This document shows, piece by piece, positions 43,411-52,889 of a stretch of DNA of 64,000 nucleotides (positions are counted from its first letter, which is position 1; each line of letters begins with the position of its first letter). This stretch comes from an uncultured Sphingomonadales bacterium (lineage in GTDB: Bacteria; Pseudomonadota; Alphaproteobacteria; Sphingomonadales; Sphingomonadaceae). The notes below the pieces were generated by a model, which saw nothing but the letters and a program-made list of their open reading frames with translations, ran no database searches and was not told where the DNA came from. The stretch spans positions 248,001-312,000 of the forward strand of contig CAIMDB010000028.1 of assembly GCA_903839675.1 (NCBI GenBank), written 5' to 3'. A program made the translations under genes and the position numbers.

Positions 43411-44091
43411 ATGATCACACGCATCGCCCTCATCACCGGCGTTCAGGAAGAAGCCGACGCCTTCTGTCCGGATGCAACGACGCATCACAGCACGCATTCG
43501 GCCTTCAACGTCCGCCATGTGTCGCTCGGGCGTCGCACGGTGGTGGTCACCTGTTCGGGCGTGGGGAAGGTCAATGCAGCGACGGCGGCGACCCTTCTCG
43601 CCCATCTGCACGACGCCCAGTTGCTGATGATCATCGGCACGGCGGGCAAGATCGGCAACCACAGTGGCGATTGCTTCTACATCCACGAAGCTGTGCAGAA
43701 TGATTATGGCGCGCGTCGCCCCGACGGCTTTGCCCATTATCGCGGCGGCAGCTGGCCGATTGGCCCCGCCGACACGACCCCGTTCCGCGCGATGGCGACC
43801 CCGCACTGTGACCTCCCCCGCGCCCGCATTGCGACCGGGGACGCGTTCATCGAATGCCCGGACCATGCACGCGCTATGGCCGCGCAGCTAGGTGCGACGC
43901 TTGTCGATATGGAGACGGCAGCGGTAGCCCAAGCCGCCGAACGGCTCGGCCTGCCCTGGATCGCGATCAAGGCGACAACCGACGATGCCAATGGCGAGAG
44001 TGCAGGCGATTTCTCCGCCAACCTCGCCCGTGCCGCACGCCGCGCCGCGGAAGCGGCAGAAGCGGTGCTTCGGGGCGATCTTTCGCTCTAA
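43411..44091 (+). CDS. Nucleoside phosphorylase / MTA-SAH nucleosidase-like protein
   Basis: 226 residues of the purine nucleoside phosphorylase/UDP superfamily. MITRIALITGVQEEAD, VVVTCSGVGKVNAATAATLLA, MIIGTAGKIG and VDMETAAVAQAAERLGLPWIAIK with catalytic-type Glu and Asp positions (TDDANGESAGDF) resemble MtnN. It would cleave methylthioadenosine or S-adenosylhomocysteine, or a futalosine-like substrate. Specificity is not certain. It stands alone after the rplL terminator and before a REPIN-like repeat. Confidence 0.8.
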   Translation: MITRIALITGVQEEADAFCPDATTHHSTHSAFNVRHVSLGRRTVVVTCSGVGKVNAATAATLLAHLHDAQLLMIIGTAGKIGNHSGDCFYIHEAVQNDYGARRPDGFAHYRGGSWPIGPADTTPFRAMATPHCDLPRARIATGDAFIECPDHARAMAAQLGATLVDMETAAVAQAAERLGLPWIAIKATTDDANGESAGDFSANLARAARRAAEAAEAVLRGDLSL

Positions 44092-44110
44092 AGGGCCAGG
44101 GCCCTAACCA

Positions 44111-44206
44111 CTCCCGTTCGCCCTGAGCTTGTCGAAGGGCCGCCCTTTTCTTTGGATCAAGGCAAACAGAAGAACAGTGCTTCGACAGGCTCAGCACAAA
44201 CGGGTT
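44111..44206. repeat. REPIN-like inverted repeat, copy A2
   Basis: Left arm 44111-44139 (CCCGTTCGCCCTGAGCTTGTCG core) and right arm 44179-44206 (CTTCGACAGGCTCAGCACAAAC core) are the same inverted pair found at 12746-12839, with a different central sequence. The two copies lie over 31 kb apart between converging genes. Confidence 0.75.
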
Positions 44207-44230
44207 GGGGTCTCTAAAGTCGAGGATGGT

Positions 44231-46291
44231 CTAAGCCACGCCCCGCACCTCAACAGGAACCCCAGACAGCGCCGCATTGCCCGAGAGCGGGTCCATCGCA
44301 GTCTCATCGGTCAGGTCGTTGATGCTGACGCCTGCATGCGCTTGCGCGACCGCCATGCGGATGCCGGGGAGGCTGTGGCCCCAGCCGTGGGGGATGGAGA
44401 CGGTGCCGGGCATCATATCGTCGGTGACCTCGACCTTGAGCTGCACCGAGCCGGTGCGCGAGCTGACGTCGGCCATGCCGCCATCGCCCAGATTGCGGGC
44501 GCGGGCATCATCGGGGTGGATCATCAGCGTGCAACGGTCCGCCCCCTTTACAAGCCGCGCGCTGTTGTGCAGCCAGCTGTTGTTGGAGCGCACGTGCCGC
44601 CGCCCAATGAGCCGCAGATGCGTGCCCGATTGCGTGGCAGGTTCCGCCGCCAGCCGAACCAAATCCCCGACAATCTCTTCCGGCGCGATGTCGATCGTCT
44701 TGTCGGGCGTCTTCAACCGGTCGGGCAATTTGCCTGCGGTGAGCGGGCCGAAGTCCATGCCGCTGGGATGCGCCTCCACCTCCTCGAGCGAGACGCCAAA
44801 GGGCCCTGCGCGCATCATCTGGTCCAGCATCTCACGCGGGGTCGGGCCGTCTGCCTTATGGCCTGAGATCGCCCCGGCCAGCCCGCGCAGGATTTCCCAA
44901 TCGGCGAGCGTCTCATCATCCTTTTCAAACAAGGGCGGCGAATATTTGGCGAAGCTGCGGATCGCGATGGGCAGCAGGAACAGGCCATAATGATCCTTCT
45001 CCAGCGGACCCGCAGGCGGCAATATGAAGTGCGCCCGCCTGCTCGTGGCGTTCAAATACATGTCGACCGACACCATCAGGTCCAGGCCCGCCAGTGCCTT
45101 ATCTAGCCGCGTGCCATTGGGGGTGGAAAGCACAGGGTTGCCGGCCACGACGAACAGCGCCTTGATCTGGCCCTCACCCGGCGTTTCCATTTCCTCGGCC
45201 ATGGCCGACGACGGAAACTCGCCGAGCACCTCACGGTGGCCGGAGACGCGGGAGTGGTGCTTGCCGATGCTGCCGGGCCCGAAGAGGTGCAGCAGGTCCA
45301 CCACCGGCGCCCCGCACAGCAGCCCGCCTTCGCGGTCGAGTTGACCGGAGACGATATTGGCCACCGCCACCAGCCAGGTGGTGAGCGTGCCAAAGCTCTG
45401 CGTGGACGCGCCCATGCGCCCATAAAGCGCAGCGGGACCGGAGAGCATGCGCGTCGCCAGATGCTCCACATCTTCGGCCGCGACGTTCGCGCGCGCAAGG
45501 CAGTCGGCCACGTCGAAGGGCTCCAGTGCCGCCCAAAGCGCATCGACATTGCGGACATAATCGGCCGCCGCCGGAAGCCCCATGGCCTTCATCGTCTTCA
45601 ACAGGGCAATCAGCAGGAAGGCATCGCTGCCCGGTCGCACGAAGATATGCCGGTCGGCGATCTTCGCGGTCTCGCTGCGGCGCGGGTCGATGACGATCAG
45701 CTCCCCGCCACGTGCCTGCAAGTCCTTCACCCGGTTGCGGAAATCAGGCACGGTCCAGACGCTGCCATTGGACGCCATGGGATTGCCGCCAAGAATGATC
45801 ATCGTCTGCGTGCGGTCAATATCGGGCACGGCCCAAAAGCCCGAATGCCCGTAGAGCCGGATATTGGCGACATGGTGCGGCATCTGGTCCACCGTGCTCG
45901 CCGAGAAGACGTTCTTTGTCTTCAACGCCTTTTTGAGGTCCCCCGAGGTCAGCACATTACCATAGCTGTGCGCATTGGGGTTGCCGACATAAAGCGCGGT
46001 CGAGGCCGGATCGCGCTCTATGATCGCGCGCGTCTTCTCGCCAATTTCGGCAAAGGCCTGGTCCCAGCTGATCTCTTGCCAGCCCTCGCCCACCCGCTTC
46101 ATCGGGCGGCGCAGACGGTCCGGATCATTCTGCAGATCGGCAATGGCAGTCGCCTTAGGGCAGATGTGCCCCCGGCTCATCGCATTGTCGGGATCGCCCT
46201 TGATCGACAGGATATCGCGCCCCTCCGCTGTCACGATCACCCCGCAATTGGCCTCGCAGATATGGCATGTGCGGCGATGAGTGACGGGCAT
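44231..46291 (-). CDS. Molybdopterin-dependent oxidoreductase with [4Fe-4S] cluster
   Basis: 686 residues of the DMSO-reductase/formate-dehydrogenase superfamily. The N-terminal cluster ligands are Cys9, Cys12, Cys16 and Cys44 (CHICEANC...HICPK); then NPNAHSYGNVLTSG, ILGGNPMASNGSVWTVPDF and the C-terminal molybdopterin-binding domain with LRLIGRRHVRSNNSWLHN and MHPDDARARNLGDGG. No Tat signal, so it is cytoplasmic. Expected to oxidise or reduce a small substrate; none of the accessory subunits is adjacent. ATG at 46291 agrees with the cluster position; a longer frame adds an unlikely leader. Diverges from the TorF-type porin. Confidence 0.87.
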   Translation of the reverse strand: MPVTHRRTCHICEANCGVIVTAEGRDILSIKGDPDNAMSRGHICPKATAIADLQNDPDRLRRPMKRVGEGWQEISWDQAFAEIGEKTRAIIERDPASTALYVGNPNAHSYGNVLTSGDLKKALKTKNVFSASTVDQMPHHVANIRLYGHSGFWAVPDIDRTQTMIILGGNPMASNGSVWTVPDFRNRVKDLQARGGELIVIDPRRSETAKIADRHIFVRPGSDAFLLIALLKTMKAMGLPAAADYVRNVDALWAALEPFDVADCLARANVAAEDVEHLATRMLSGPAALYGRMGASTQSFGTLTTWLVAVANIVSGQLDREGGLLCGAPVVDLLHLFGPGSIGKHHSRVSGHREVLGEFPSSAMAEEMETPGEGQIKALFVVAGNPVLSTPNGTRLDKALAGLDLMVSVDMYLNATSRRAHFILPPAGPLEKDHYGLFLLPIAIRSFAKYSPPLFEKDDETLADWEILRGLAGAISGHKADGPTPREMLDQMMRAGPFGVSLEEVEAHPSGMDFGPLTAGKLPDRLKTPDKTIDIAPEEIVGDLVRLAAEPATQSGTHLRLIGRRHVRSNNSWLHNSARLVKGADRCTLMIHPDDARARNLGDGGMADVSSRTGSVQLKVEVTDDMMPGTVSIPHGWGHSLPGIRMAVAQAHAGVSINDLTDETAMDPLSGNAALSGVPVEVRGVA

Positions 46292-46497
46292 GGTGGCTCT
46301 CCGGTCTGTTTTCTTTTCTCGCCCTATGATGTCGCGGGAAGGTCTGGCGGGCAAGCGATAGTCGCATGGCGTGGGCGATGGCGGACATCGACATATCTGC
46401 AACACTCATCAGGAATTGCGCAGGCAAGGCATGGATTTTGCCTCATTTCTTGGCAAGATGCTCCCATTGTCGCCAAGTCAAAATGAGGAAACACCCT

Positions 46498-47205
46498 ATG
46501 AACACTGCCATTCGCGCCTTCACGCTGGCCTCTCTCGCCGCTGCTGCCCTCACCATTTCCGCCCCGGCAATGGCACAGGAAGAAGAAGCCGCTGGCCCCC
46601 TCGACATTGAATTCACGCTGGCTGGCGTCTCGGATTATCGCTTCCGCGGCATTTCGCTCAGCGATAAGGACCAAGCGTTCCAGCCATCGCTGACAGTGAG
46701 CCACGAATCTGGCCTTTACGCGTCGGCATGGGGGTCAAACATTGCTGACAATGGCGGCGATAACATTGAAGTCGATCTGACAGCAGGCTGGTCCGGCCAA
46801 GTCGGTCCTATCGACCTGAATATCGGCGGTGTCTACTATCTCTACCCCGGCGTGACAGGTGCGAACTACATTGAAGCGCTCGGTTCGGTTGGCACTGGCG
46901 TTGGTGCAGGCAATATCGCAGTCAACCTTGGCTATACCCCGCGACAGAAGAACACTGACAATGAGGACAATGTCTATGTGGCTGTTACCGCGGGCTTTCC
47001 GGTCTTCAACACGGGCCTGTCGCTCAACGGCTCCTTCGGGATTGAAGATGGTGCCTTTGCCAACAAGAAGAAGGATTGGTCCATTGGTGCGGATTATGAG
47101 CTTGCCGGATTCACCCTTGGCGTGAAATACGTGGATACGGCGCATACGTCCGGCAATCCGCTGGGCAAGGCCGGCGCTTTGTTTTCGGTCAGTAAGACCT
47201 TCTGA
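46498..47205 (+). CDS. TorF-family putative outer-membrane porin
   Basis: 235 residues: signal peptide MNTAIRAFTLASLAAAALTISAPAMAQ, then a beta-rich body with the family start FTLAGVSDYRFRGISLSDKDQAFQPSLTVSHESGLYASAWGSN and final aromatic SKTF (terminal Phe, as in outer-membrane barrels). GAGGAA lies just before the ATG. The TorF group is linked to uptake by proximity to polyamine/amine genes in some bacteria; here the glutamine synthetase-like gene follows after 48 nt, supporting a joint uptake role (inference). Confidence 0.82.
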   Translation: MNTAIRAFTLASLAAAALTISAPAMAQEEEAAGPLDIEFTLAGVSDYRFRGISLSDKDQAFQPSLTVSHESGLYASAWGSNIADNGGDNIEVDLTAGWSGQVGPIDLNIGGVYYLYPGVTGANYIEALGSVGTGVGAGNIAVNLGYTPRQKNTDNEDNVYVAVTAGFPVFNTGLSLNGSFGIEDGAFANKKKDWSIGADYELAGFTLGVKYVDTAHTSGNPLGKAGALFSVSKTF

Positions 47206-47253
47206 CCGGCAGCGCATGAAACAGGAGGGTGCGCCTTTGCGCACGATGACATC

Positions 47254-48603
47254 ATGGCGACGAACCTTGCAACCTGGATTACAGAGCATGGCGTCAGCGA
47301 AGTGGAGTGCATCGTCCCGGACATGAATGGCGTGCAGCGCGGAAAGGTGCTGCCCGCCAACAAGTTCCTGTCCAGCGTGAAGGAAAACACGCTGCGCATT
47401 CCCGGCAGCATTTTCTCCGTCACGATCAATGGCGAATATCCCGAAGGCATCGGGCACATCATCCCGGAATATGATCCCGATCAGATGATGGTGCCCGATC
47501 CCGAGACGATCCGCGAAGCCCCGGGCTTTGCGACGCCGACGGCCTATGTCATCGCCGATGCCTTCACCAAAGACGGCGCACCGGTGGCCATTGCCCCGCG
47601 CATGATCCTGAAGCGTGTGCTCAAACTCTATGAAGACCGCGGCTGGCGGCCCGTCATCGCGCCGGAGGTTGAGTTCTATCTCGTCTCGCAGAATACGGAT
47701 CCTGACTTTCCGCTGGTGCCGCCGACCGGGCGCTCCGGCCGCGCGGAGACCGCGAGCCAGCCTTACGGCCTTGAAGCGCTGACCGAGTTCGAAGAGTTTA
47801 TCGAACACACCTATGATTGGTGCGAGAAGGCTGGGATCAACATCGACACGATGATCCATGAATCAGGGGCCGCACAGCTGGAGGTGAACTTCCTCCACGG
47901 CGATCCGCTGCGGCTGGCCGATGAGGTCCTGCTGTTCAAACGGCTCGTGCGTCAGGTTGCGCTGCAGCATGGGGTCTATGCGACGTTCCTCGCCAAGCCG
48001 ATGAGCGACCAGCCCGGCAGCGCAATGCATATCCACCAATCGGTTCTCGACATTGAAACCGGCCGCAACATTTTCAGCACGCAGGCCGGTAAGGACAGCG
48101 CCTTGTTCCGCGGCTATATAGCGGGGCTCGCCCGCCTGTTGCCGCAGGTGGCGCCAATGTTCGCGCCTAACGTCAACAGTTTCCGCCGGATGCGGCCGGA
48201 CAGCGACGCGCCGATCAACGTGCAATGGGGCACCGACAACCGATCGTGCGGACTGCGAATCCCGATTTCCGATACCAAGAACCGGCGTATCGAAAATCGC
48301 CTGCCCGGCGCCGACAGCAACCCCTATCTCGCCATCGCGGCGTCCCTTATCTGCGGCTATATCGGGATGGTGGACCGGATGGTGCCGCCCAAGCCGATCG
48401 CGGGAAGTGCCTATAACCGCGCCCGCACACTGCCCCGCACATTGGAAGCCGCGCTCGACCGCTTCTCGCACTGCAAGCTGGTCAAACAGCTGCTCGGCGA
48501 AGACTTTTTCGAAATCTTCTACGCCATCAAGGAATGCGAGCTGTTCAACTACCAGTCGGTCATCAGTTCGTGGGAGCGTGAGCATTTGTTGCTCCGCGTC
48601 TGA
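47254..48603 (+). CDS. Glutamine synthetase-like gamma-glutamylamine synthetase (PuuA-like)
   Basis: 449 residues with the glutamine synthetase fold: ECIVPDMNGVQRGKVLPANKF N-terminal beta-grasp, VIAPEVEFYLV and NIDTMIHESGAAQLEVNF in the catalytic domain, MHIHQSVLD and the NRRIENRLPGADSNPYLAIAASL block. The sequence fits the GlnA-like/PuuA branch that ligates glutamate to putrescine or other amines rather than making glutamine. It is followed one base later by an FAD oxidoreductase gene starting GTG, so the two form a catabolic pair. Confidence 0.85.
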   Translation: MATNLATWITEHGVSEVECIVPDMNGVQRGKVLPANKFLSSVKENTLRIPGSIFSVTINGEYPEGIGHIIPEYDPDQMMVPDPETIREAPGFATPTAYVIADAFTKDGAPVAIAPRMILKRVLKLYEDRGWRPVIAPEVEFYLVSQNTDPDFPLVPPTGRSGRAETASQPYGLEALTEFEEFIEHTYDWCEKAGINIDTMIHESGAAQLEVNFLHGDPLRLADEVLLFKRLVRQVALQHGVYATFLAKPMSDQPGSAMHIHQSVLDIETGRNIFSTQAGKDSALFRGYIAGLARLLPQVAPMFAPNVNSFRRMRPDSDAPINVQWGTDNRSCGLRIPISDTKNRRIENRLPGADSNPYLAIAASLICGYIGMVDRMVPPKPIAGSAYNRARTLPRTLEAALDRFSHCKLVKQLLGEDFFEIFYAIKECELFNYQSVISSWEREHLLLRV

Positions 48604-48604
48604 C

Positions 48605-49870
48605 GTGCGCGACCCCTTGGCAAGCAGCTATTACGCGGCCACCGCGAACCGGCAGCGCACGCCGCAACCCTTAAGAGGCGAGACGACCTGCGACGTCGTC
48701 GTCATCGGCGGCGGGTTTACAGGCGTGGCCGCTGCCCTTGCCTGTGCGGAGAAAGGCTTTTCCGTCGTCCTGCTGGAGGCCTACACCATCGGCTTTGGCG
48801 CATCGGGCCGCAATGGCGGGCAACTCATCCCCGGTCTGCGCTGGTCAATGCGCGAGATGGAAGCCGAATTTGGTGCGGCGCGCGCCAAGGCGGTCTTCGA
48901 CGTTGCTTGGGGGGCGCGTGACCTTGTGTGGGGTCGGGTCGCCCGCCACAAGATCGACTGTGATCTGACGTCCGGTCATTTGGAGGCGGCCTATAAGCCC
49001 GCGCATCTGGGCGATATGGCGGCTGAGGCAGAATTGCTGGAAGCCCGCTTTGGCTACAAGACGGCCATCTTGGACCGCGCAGGCTTGGCCGAGCATATCC
49101 GCGCTGACGGCTATCATGGCGGGCTCTATGACCCACAAGGCGGCCATTTCCATCCGCTCAACTATGTTCTCGGGTTGGCAGGCGCCGCAGAGGACGCGGG
49201 CGTCCGTATCTTTGAAAACAGCCGCGTCGCAGAGGTGACCGATCAAGGCGCGGTGACGGTCCAAACAGCGCACGGCACCGTCCGCGCGGCCCATGCCATC
49301 CTCGCCACCGATGCCTGGATGGACGAGCTTGATCCCCGTCTCGCGCGCTTCACCATCCCCATCATGAACTACAATGTCGCGACGGCACCAATCCCCGAAG
49401 CTGCCGCGCTTCTTCCCTCTAACGCTGCCGTCGCGGACAGCCGGTTCGTCCTCAACTATTTCCGCCTGTCTGCCGATAAGCGCCTGCTGTTCGGCGGCGG
49501 TGAGAAATATGTGCAGACGCCGCCGGCCGACATCGCCGGGTTCGTGCGCCGCCATATTGTGGACGTGTTCCCACAACTGGCGGACACCCCCATCGACTAT
49601 CAGTGGGGTGGCGCCGTTTCGGTGAGCATGAACCGGCTGCCGATCCTGGGGCGGCGTGGCAATGTGTTTCATGCCTTCGGGTTTTCAGGTCACGGCGCGC
49701 TGGTCACGACGCTGGCGGGGGAACTTATCGCCGAAGCGCTGGCGGGGACGGCATCACGGTTTGACGTCATGGCGTCCTTGCCGAAACGGCCCTTTCCCGG
49801 CGGAAAATGGATGCGCCGTCCCTTGGCGACGCTTGGGCTTCTCTGGTACGCGCTCAAGGACCGTTTATGA
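48605..49870 (+). CDS. FAD-dependent oxidoreductase, gamma-glutamylputrescine oxidase-like (PuuB)
   Basis: 421 residues of the DAO-fold oxidases. The FAD motif VVVIGGGFTGVAAALACAEKG occurs near residue 33, the EAYTIGFGASGRNGGQLIPGLR block after it, and the C-terminal GGAVSVSMNRLPILGR...GFSGHGALVTTLAGELIAEAL pattern at the end. It would oxidise the glutamylated amine to an aldehyde. GTG at 48605 just after the preceding stop is preferred over a longer overlapping frame. Next gene, 45 nt on, is an aminotransferase. Confidence 0.86.
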   Translation: MRDPLASSYYAATANRQRTPQPLRGETTCDVVVIGGGFTGVAAALACAEKGFSVVLLEAYTIGFGASGRNGGQLIPGLRWSMREMEAEFGAARAKAVFDVAWGARDLVWGRVARHKIDCDLTSGHLEAAYKPAHLGDMAAEAELLEARFGYKTAILDRAGLAEHIRADGYHGGLYDPQGGHFHPLNYVLGLAGAAEDAGVRIFENSRVAEVTDQGAVTVQTAHGTVRAAHAILATDAWMDELDPRLARFTIPIMNYNVATAPIPEAAALLPSNAAVADSRFVLNYFRLSADKRLLFGGGEKYVQTPPADIAGFVRRHIVDVFPQLADTPIDYQWGGAVSVSMNRLPILGRRGNVFHAFGFSGHGALVTTLAGELIAEALAGTASRFDVMASLPKRPFPGGKWMRRPLATLGLLWYALKDRL

Positions 49871-49915
49871 TTTTCGGCTGCCGGTCGTGAACAAGGGGAA
49901 CGGGAAAGAACGATC

Positions 49916-51262
49916 ATGATCGACCGCAACCGCATTGCCACCTGCCGTGCCGAAGAAGAGGCGCGCTTCATTGCTGCCAACCCCAAGTCGGCGGACGCTG
50001 CGCTGGACCGCAAGCGCGGCTGGCATCAGGGCGTGCCTTTCCATTGGATGCGCGACTGGCCCTCGCCTTTTCCGCTGACCGCCAAGAGCGCGCACGGGTC
50101 CACGCTGACCACGCTCGACGGGCAGGTGCTTGATGACTTTTGTCTGGGCGACACCGCCTCGATGTTCGGACATTCGCCGGAGCCACTCGCCCTCGCCCTT
50201 GCCCAACAGGCGCAGGAGGGGCTGAGCTACATGCTCCCGAGCCAGAAGGCCGCCGATGTCGGCCTGATGCTCGCCACCCGCTTTCACCACCCGCATTGGC
50301 AGCTGACGACCACCGCGTCTGAAGCCAACCGTGCTGCGATCCGCTGGGCGCGGGGCATCACGGGGCGGGACAAGATCCTCATTTTCAACGGCTGCTATCA
50401 TGGCGCGGTCGATGACGTCTTCGTCGATTTGCGCGACGGCATGCCTGAAACACGTCGCAGCCTTGTCGGCCAAGTGTGGGACGTCCGCCAACATACCATT
50501 GCCATTGAGTTTAATGACGGCCGTGCGCTGGAAGCCGCGCTTGAGGCCGGCGATATCGCCGCCGTCTTGGCTGAGCCAGTGATGACCAATTGCGGCATGG
50601 TTCTGCCGCGCCCCGGCTTCCTTGCCCTGATGCGCGAAGCGACGGCGCGGACGGGCACGCTCCTCATCTGGGATGAGACGCACACCATCTCCTCCGGCCC
50701 CGGTGGCCATTCAGGCAGCTATGGTCCGGCGGGCGATATGTTCGTCATCGGCAAATCCATCGGCGGCGGCGTGCCGTGCGCCGCCTTTGGCTTTTCCGAC
50801 GATGTGGCAAAGCGGATGGAAGCTTATCGCGCCACCCTGCCCCCCGGTCATTCGGGGATCGGCACGACGCTGTCTGCCAATGCGCTGGCGATCTCAGCAA
50901 TGCACGCCATGCTCGACGATGTGATGTCGCCGCACGCCTATAGCCATATGCTCGGCCTTGGGCAGATGCTGGCCGGGCGCATTGAAGGCGTGATTGATCG
51001 GCACAACCTGCCCTGGCATGTGTCGAGCGTCGGCGCGCGGGTGGAGATCGTCTGCGCCCCCAAGCCGCCCACCAATGGCACGGAAGCCCGCGCGGCGATG
51101 GACCATGAACTGGAAAGCCTGATCCACCTGATGCTCGTCAACCGCGGTACCTTGCTGGCGCCCTTCCACAATATGATGCTGGTCAGCCCTGTAACGACGG
51201 TGGAGCAGGTCGGCCGATTGGCGGATCATTTGGACGACGCGGTCTCAGCGCTGCTTTCCTGA
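49916..51262 (+). CDS. Class III PLP-dependent aminotransferase
   Basis: 448 residues. The PLP lysine is in FVIGKSIGGGVPCAAFGF around residue 283, and WDETHTISSGPGG supplies the Asp pairing the pyridine ring; SEANRAAIRWARGITGRDKILIFNGCYHG is the cofactor-phosphate loop region. It resembles glutamate-1-semialdehyde aminomutases and omega-amino acid transaminases. In the cluster it would transaminate the aldehyde or amine product. The 3' end overlaps the CYTH-CHAD gene on the other strand by 18 nt. Confidence 0.87.
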   Translation: MIDRNRIATCRAEEEARFIAANPKSADAALDRKRGWHQGVPFHWMRDWPSPFPLTAKSAHGSTLTTLDGQVLDDFCLGDTASMFGHSPEPLALALAQQAQEGLSYMLPSQKAADVGLMLATRFHHPHWQLTTTASEANRAAIRWARGITGRDKILIFNGCYHGAVDDVFVDLRDGMPETRRSLVGQVWDVRQHTIAIEFNDGRALEAALEAGDIAAVLAEPVMTNCGMVLPRPGFLALMREATARTGTLLIWDETHTISSGPGGHSGSYGPAGDMFVIGKSIGGGVPCAAFGFSDDVAKRMEAYRATLPPGHSGIGTTLSANALAISAMHAMLDDVMSPHAYSHMLGLGQMLAGRIEGVIDRHNLPWHVSSVGARVEIVCAPKPPTNGTEARAAMDHELESLIHLMLVNRGTLLAPFHNMMLVSPVTTVEQVGRLADHLDDAVSALLS

Positions 51263-52765
51263 CGCCCGCGCAGCTATCGTCTTCCGCTTGGCGAGGGCAA
51301 GGTCGACGGCGTCCTGCGCTTTCTCCAAAAGCTTTGGCACATGGCGGTGCTGGCCCCGCGCCGCTGCTTCCAGCGCTTCAAGGATCGCTGCACGGTGGAG
51401 CGGATCGCCCTTGAGCCGCGCCCCAAGCGAGGCCCCGACATCGAGATCATTCAGATCCCCCAGATGTGTCTGCGCCTCGGCCAGCCGGTCCAGCCGCAAC
51501 CGGTCCAGCGTCTTGCGCGCGGGATCGCGCGACAGGCTCGTGAAGAATTCCGTGGCATAGCGCAGCCGCTTCAGCCCGATGCGAATCCGGTGCCGCGCTT
51601 CGGGCGACAGGTCGGCAAGGTGCTTCGATTTCCGGCGGAGTTTGCGCCGCCAGTTTTTCAAGAGCGCACGCGCGGCCTGATCGAGCGGAAGATCGTCCGG
51701 CATTGGCCCACCAAGATGTTCCGCCCAATGCACGGTTCCGACCAACAGATGCTGAAAGGACGCGCTCTGGATCAGACCCACCACCGACGCATAGGCCTGC
51801 GTCCGCTCCTCCGCGAGGGCGCGACGCACATCGGCGCCTGTTTCGGTGTCGGGCCCTTTTCCGATCCGTGCAAGGATGACATCAAGATCCCGTGCGGTGC
51901 CCATCACCCCAATGGCGGCACCCCACTCTGCATCCAGCACCGGTGCATCGGCATCCTCCAGCATGTCATGGGCAAGGCGCAGCGCGACACGCAAGCGCCG
52001 CAAGGCAACCCGCATCTGATGCAGGCCTTCAGGCAGACTGAAGATCTCCAGCGCGTCGACATTGGCCAGAAACTGTCCAATGCTGCCCCACACAATTCGC
52101 CGCAGCGCCGCCCTTGTGCCGATATTGGCGGGCAGGCGGATGGGACGCGCCTTGACCGCAACGGGCGGTGCCGCTTCAGTCAAGCGATAGCCGATTGCCG
52201 ACTTACTGGTGGTGGACCAATAAAGCTCTGGCCCCAGCGGCAGCGCACGCACAAGCCCCAGCAGGTCCTTTAAACTGCCCGACAGCAGCTCCAGCTCCAA
52301 TTCACACACTGGGGCCGTCCGGCCTCCGGCGGTCACATGCCCCTCATCAAAGGCCAGTTCGATTTTGGAACGGCCAAAGGCGACCGCCCGGACGTCACGG
52401 TCCACAACGAGGCTGAAGGCAGGCTCTAGATCGGCGCCCTTGCCGGCCCTGATCACAAGGCGCGCGGCCTGTGGCGGCAGGGCACCGAGATCAAGCTGCG
52501 GACCGTCTAGCGGAGCGTTCCATTCCGGGCGGGAAATGGCCTTGCCTGTCGCCCCGCGCTTCACGGTTATCTCGCAACTTTTGCCATCATTCCGAATACG
52601 CAAAGCGAGGTGTGCGGCGGCCAGCCTTTGGTCAGGCGTATCATAATAGACGGTCGAGAAATGCCGTGCCCGACCTTCGCCTTGCAGCATGTCCATCGAT
52701 CGCAGGTGCGCGAGCATGGCGGCGGATGCGGCCAGCTTCAATTCGATCTCATGCCCGTCTGCCAT
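51245..52765 (-). CDS. CYTH-CHAD domain protein (inorganic triphosphatase-like)
   Basis: 506 residues. CYTH domain, residues 1-200, starts MADGHEIELKL with the ExExK metal/triphosphate motif (Glu6, Glu8, Lys10); CHAD domain, about 225-500, is rich in His and Arg (LHQMRVALRRLRVALRLAHDML, RHRIRIGLKRLRYATEFFTSL). The family hydrolyses inorganic triphosphate or binds polyphosphate. It stands opposite to, and between, amine-catabolism genes, so it interrupts that cluster. ATG start at 52765 fits. Confidence 0.9.
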   Translation of the reverse strand: MADGHEIELKLAASAAMLAHLRSMDMLQGEGRARHFSTVYYDTPDQRLAAAHLALRIRNDGKSCEITVKRGATGKAISRPEWNAPLDGPQLDLGALPPQAARLVIRAGKGADLEPAFSLVVDRDVRAVAFGRSKIELAFDEGHVTAGGRTAPVCELELELLSGSLKDLLGLVRALPLGPELYWSTTSKSAIGYRLTEAAPPVAVKARPIRLPANIGTRAALRRIVWGSIGQFLANVDALEIFSLPEGLHQMRVALRRLRVALRLAHDMLEDADAPVLDAEWGAAIGVMGTARDLDVILARIGKGPDTETGADVRRALAEERTQAYASVVGLIQSASFQHLLVGTVHWAEHLGGPMPDDLPLDQAARALLKNWRRKLRRKSKHLADLSPEARHRIRIGLKRLRYATEFFTSLSRDPARKTLDRLRLDRLAEAQTHLGDLNDLDVGASLGARLKGDPLHRAAILEALEAAARGQHRHVPKLLEKAQDAVDLALAKRKTIAARASGKQR

Positions 52766-52889
52766 AGCCCGGCGCCCATCTGTTTAAGGTGGGGAGGGTA
52801 ACACCCGACGGCACAGGACGCGACTCTTCATCCAGCGGCGGTGCGTGTCCGGCTTGACGGAGGCCCTGCACTCCCCGCACAAGGCCCTT

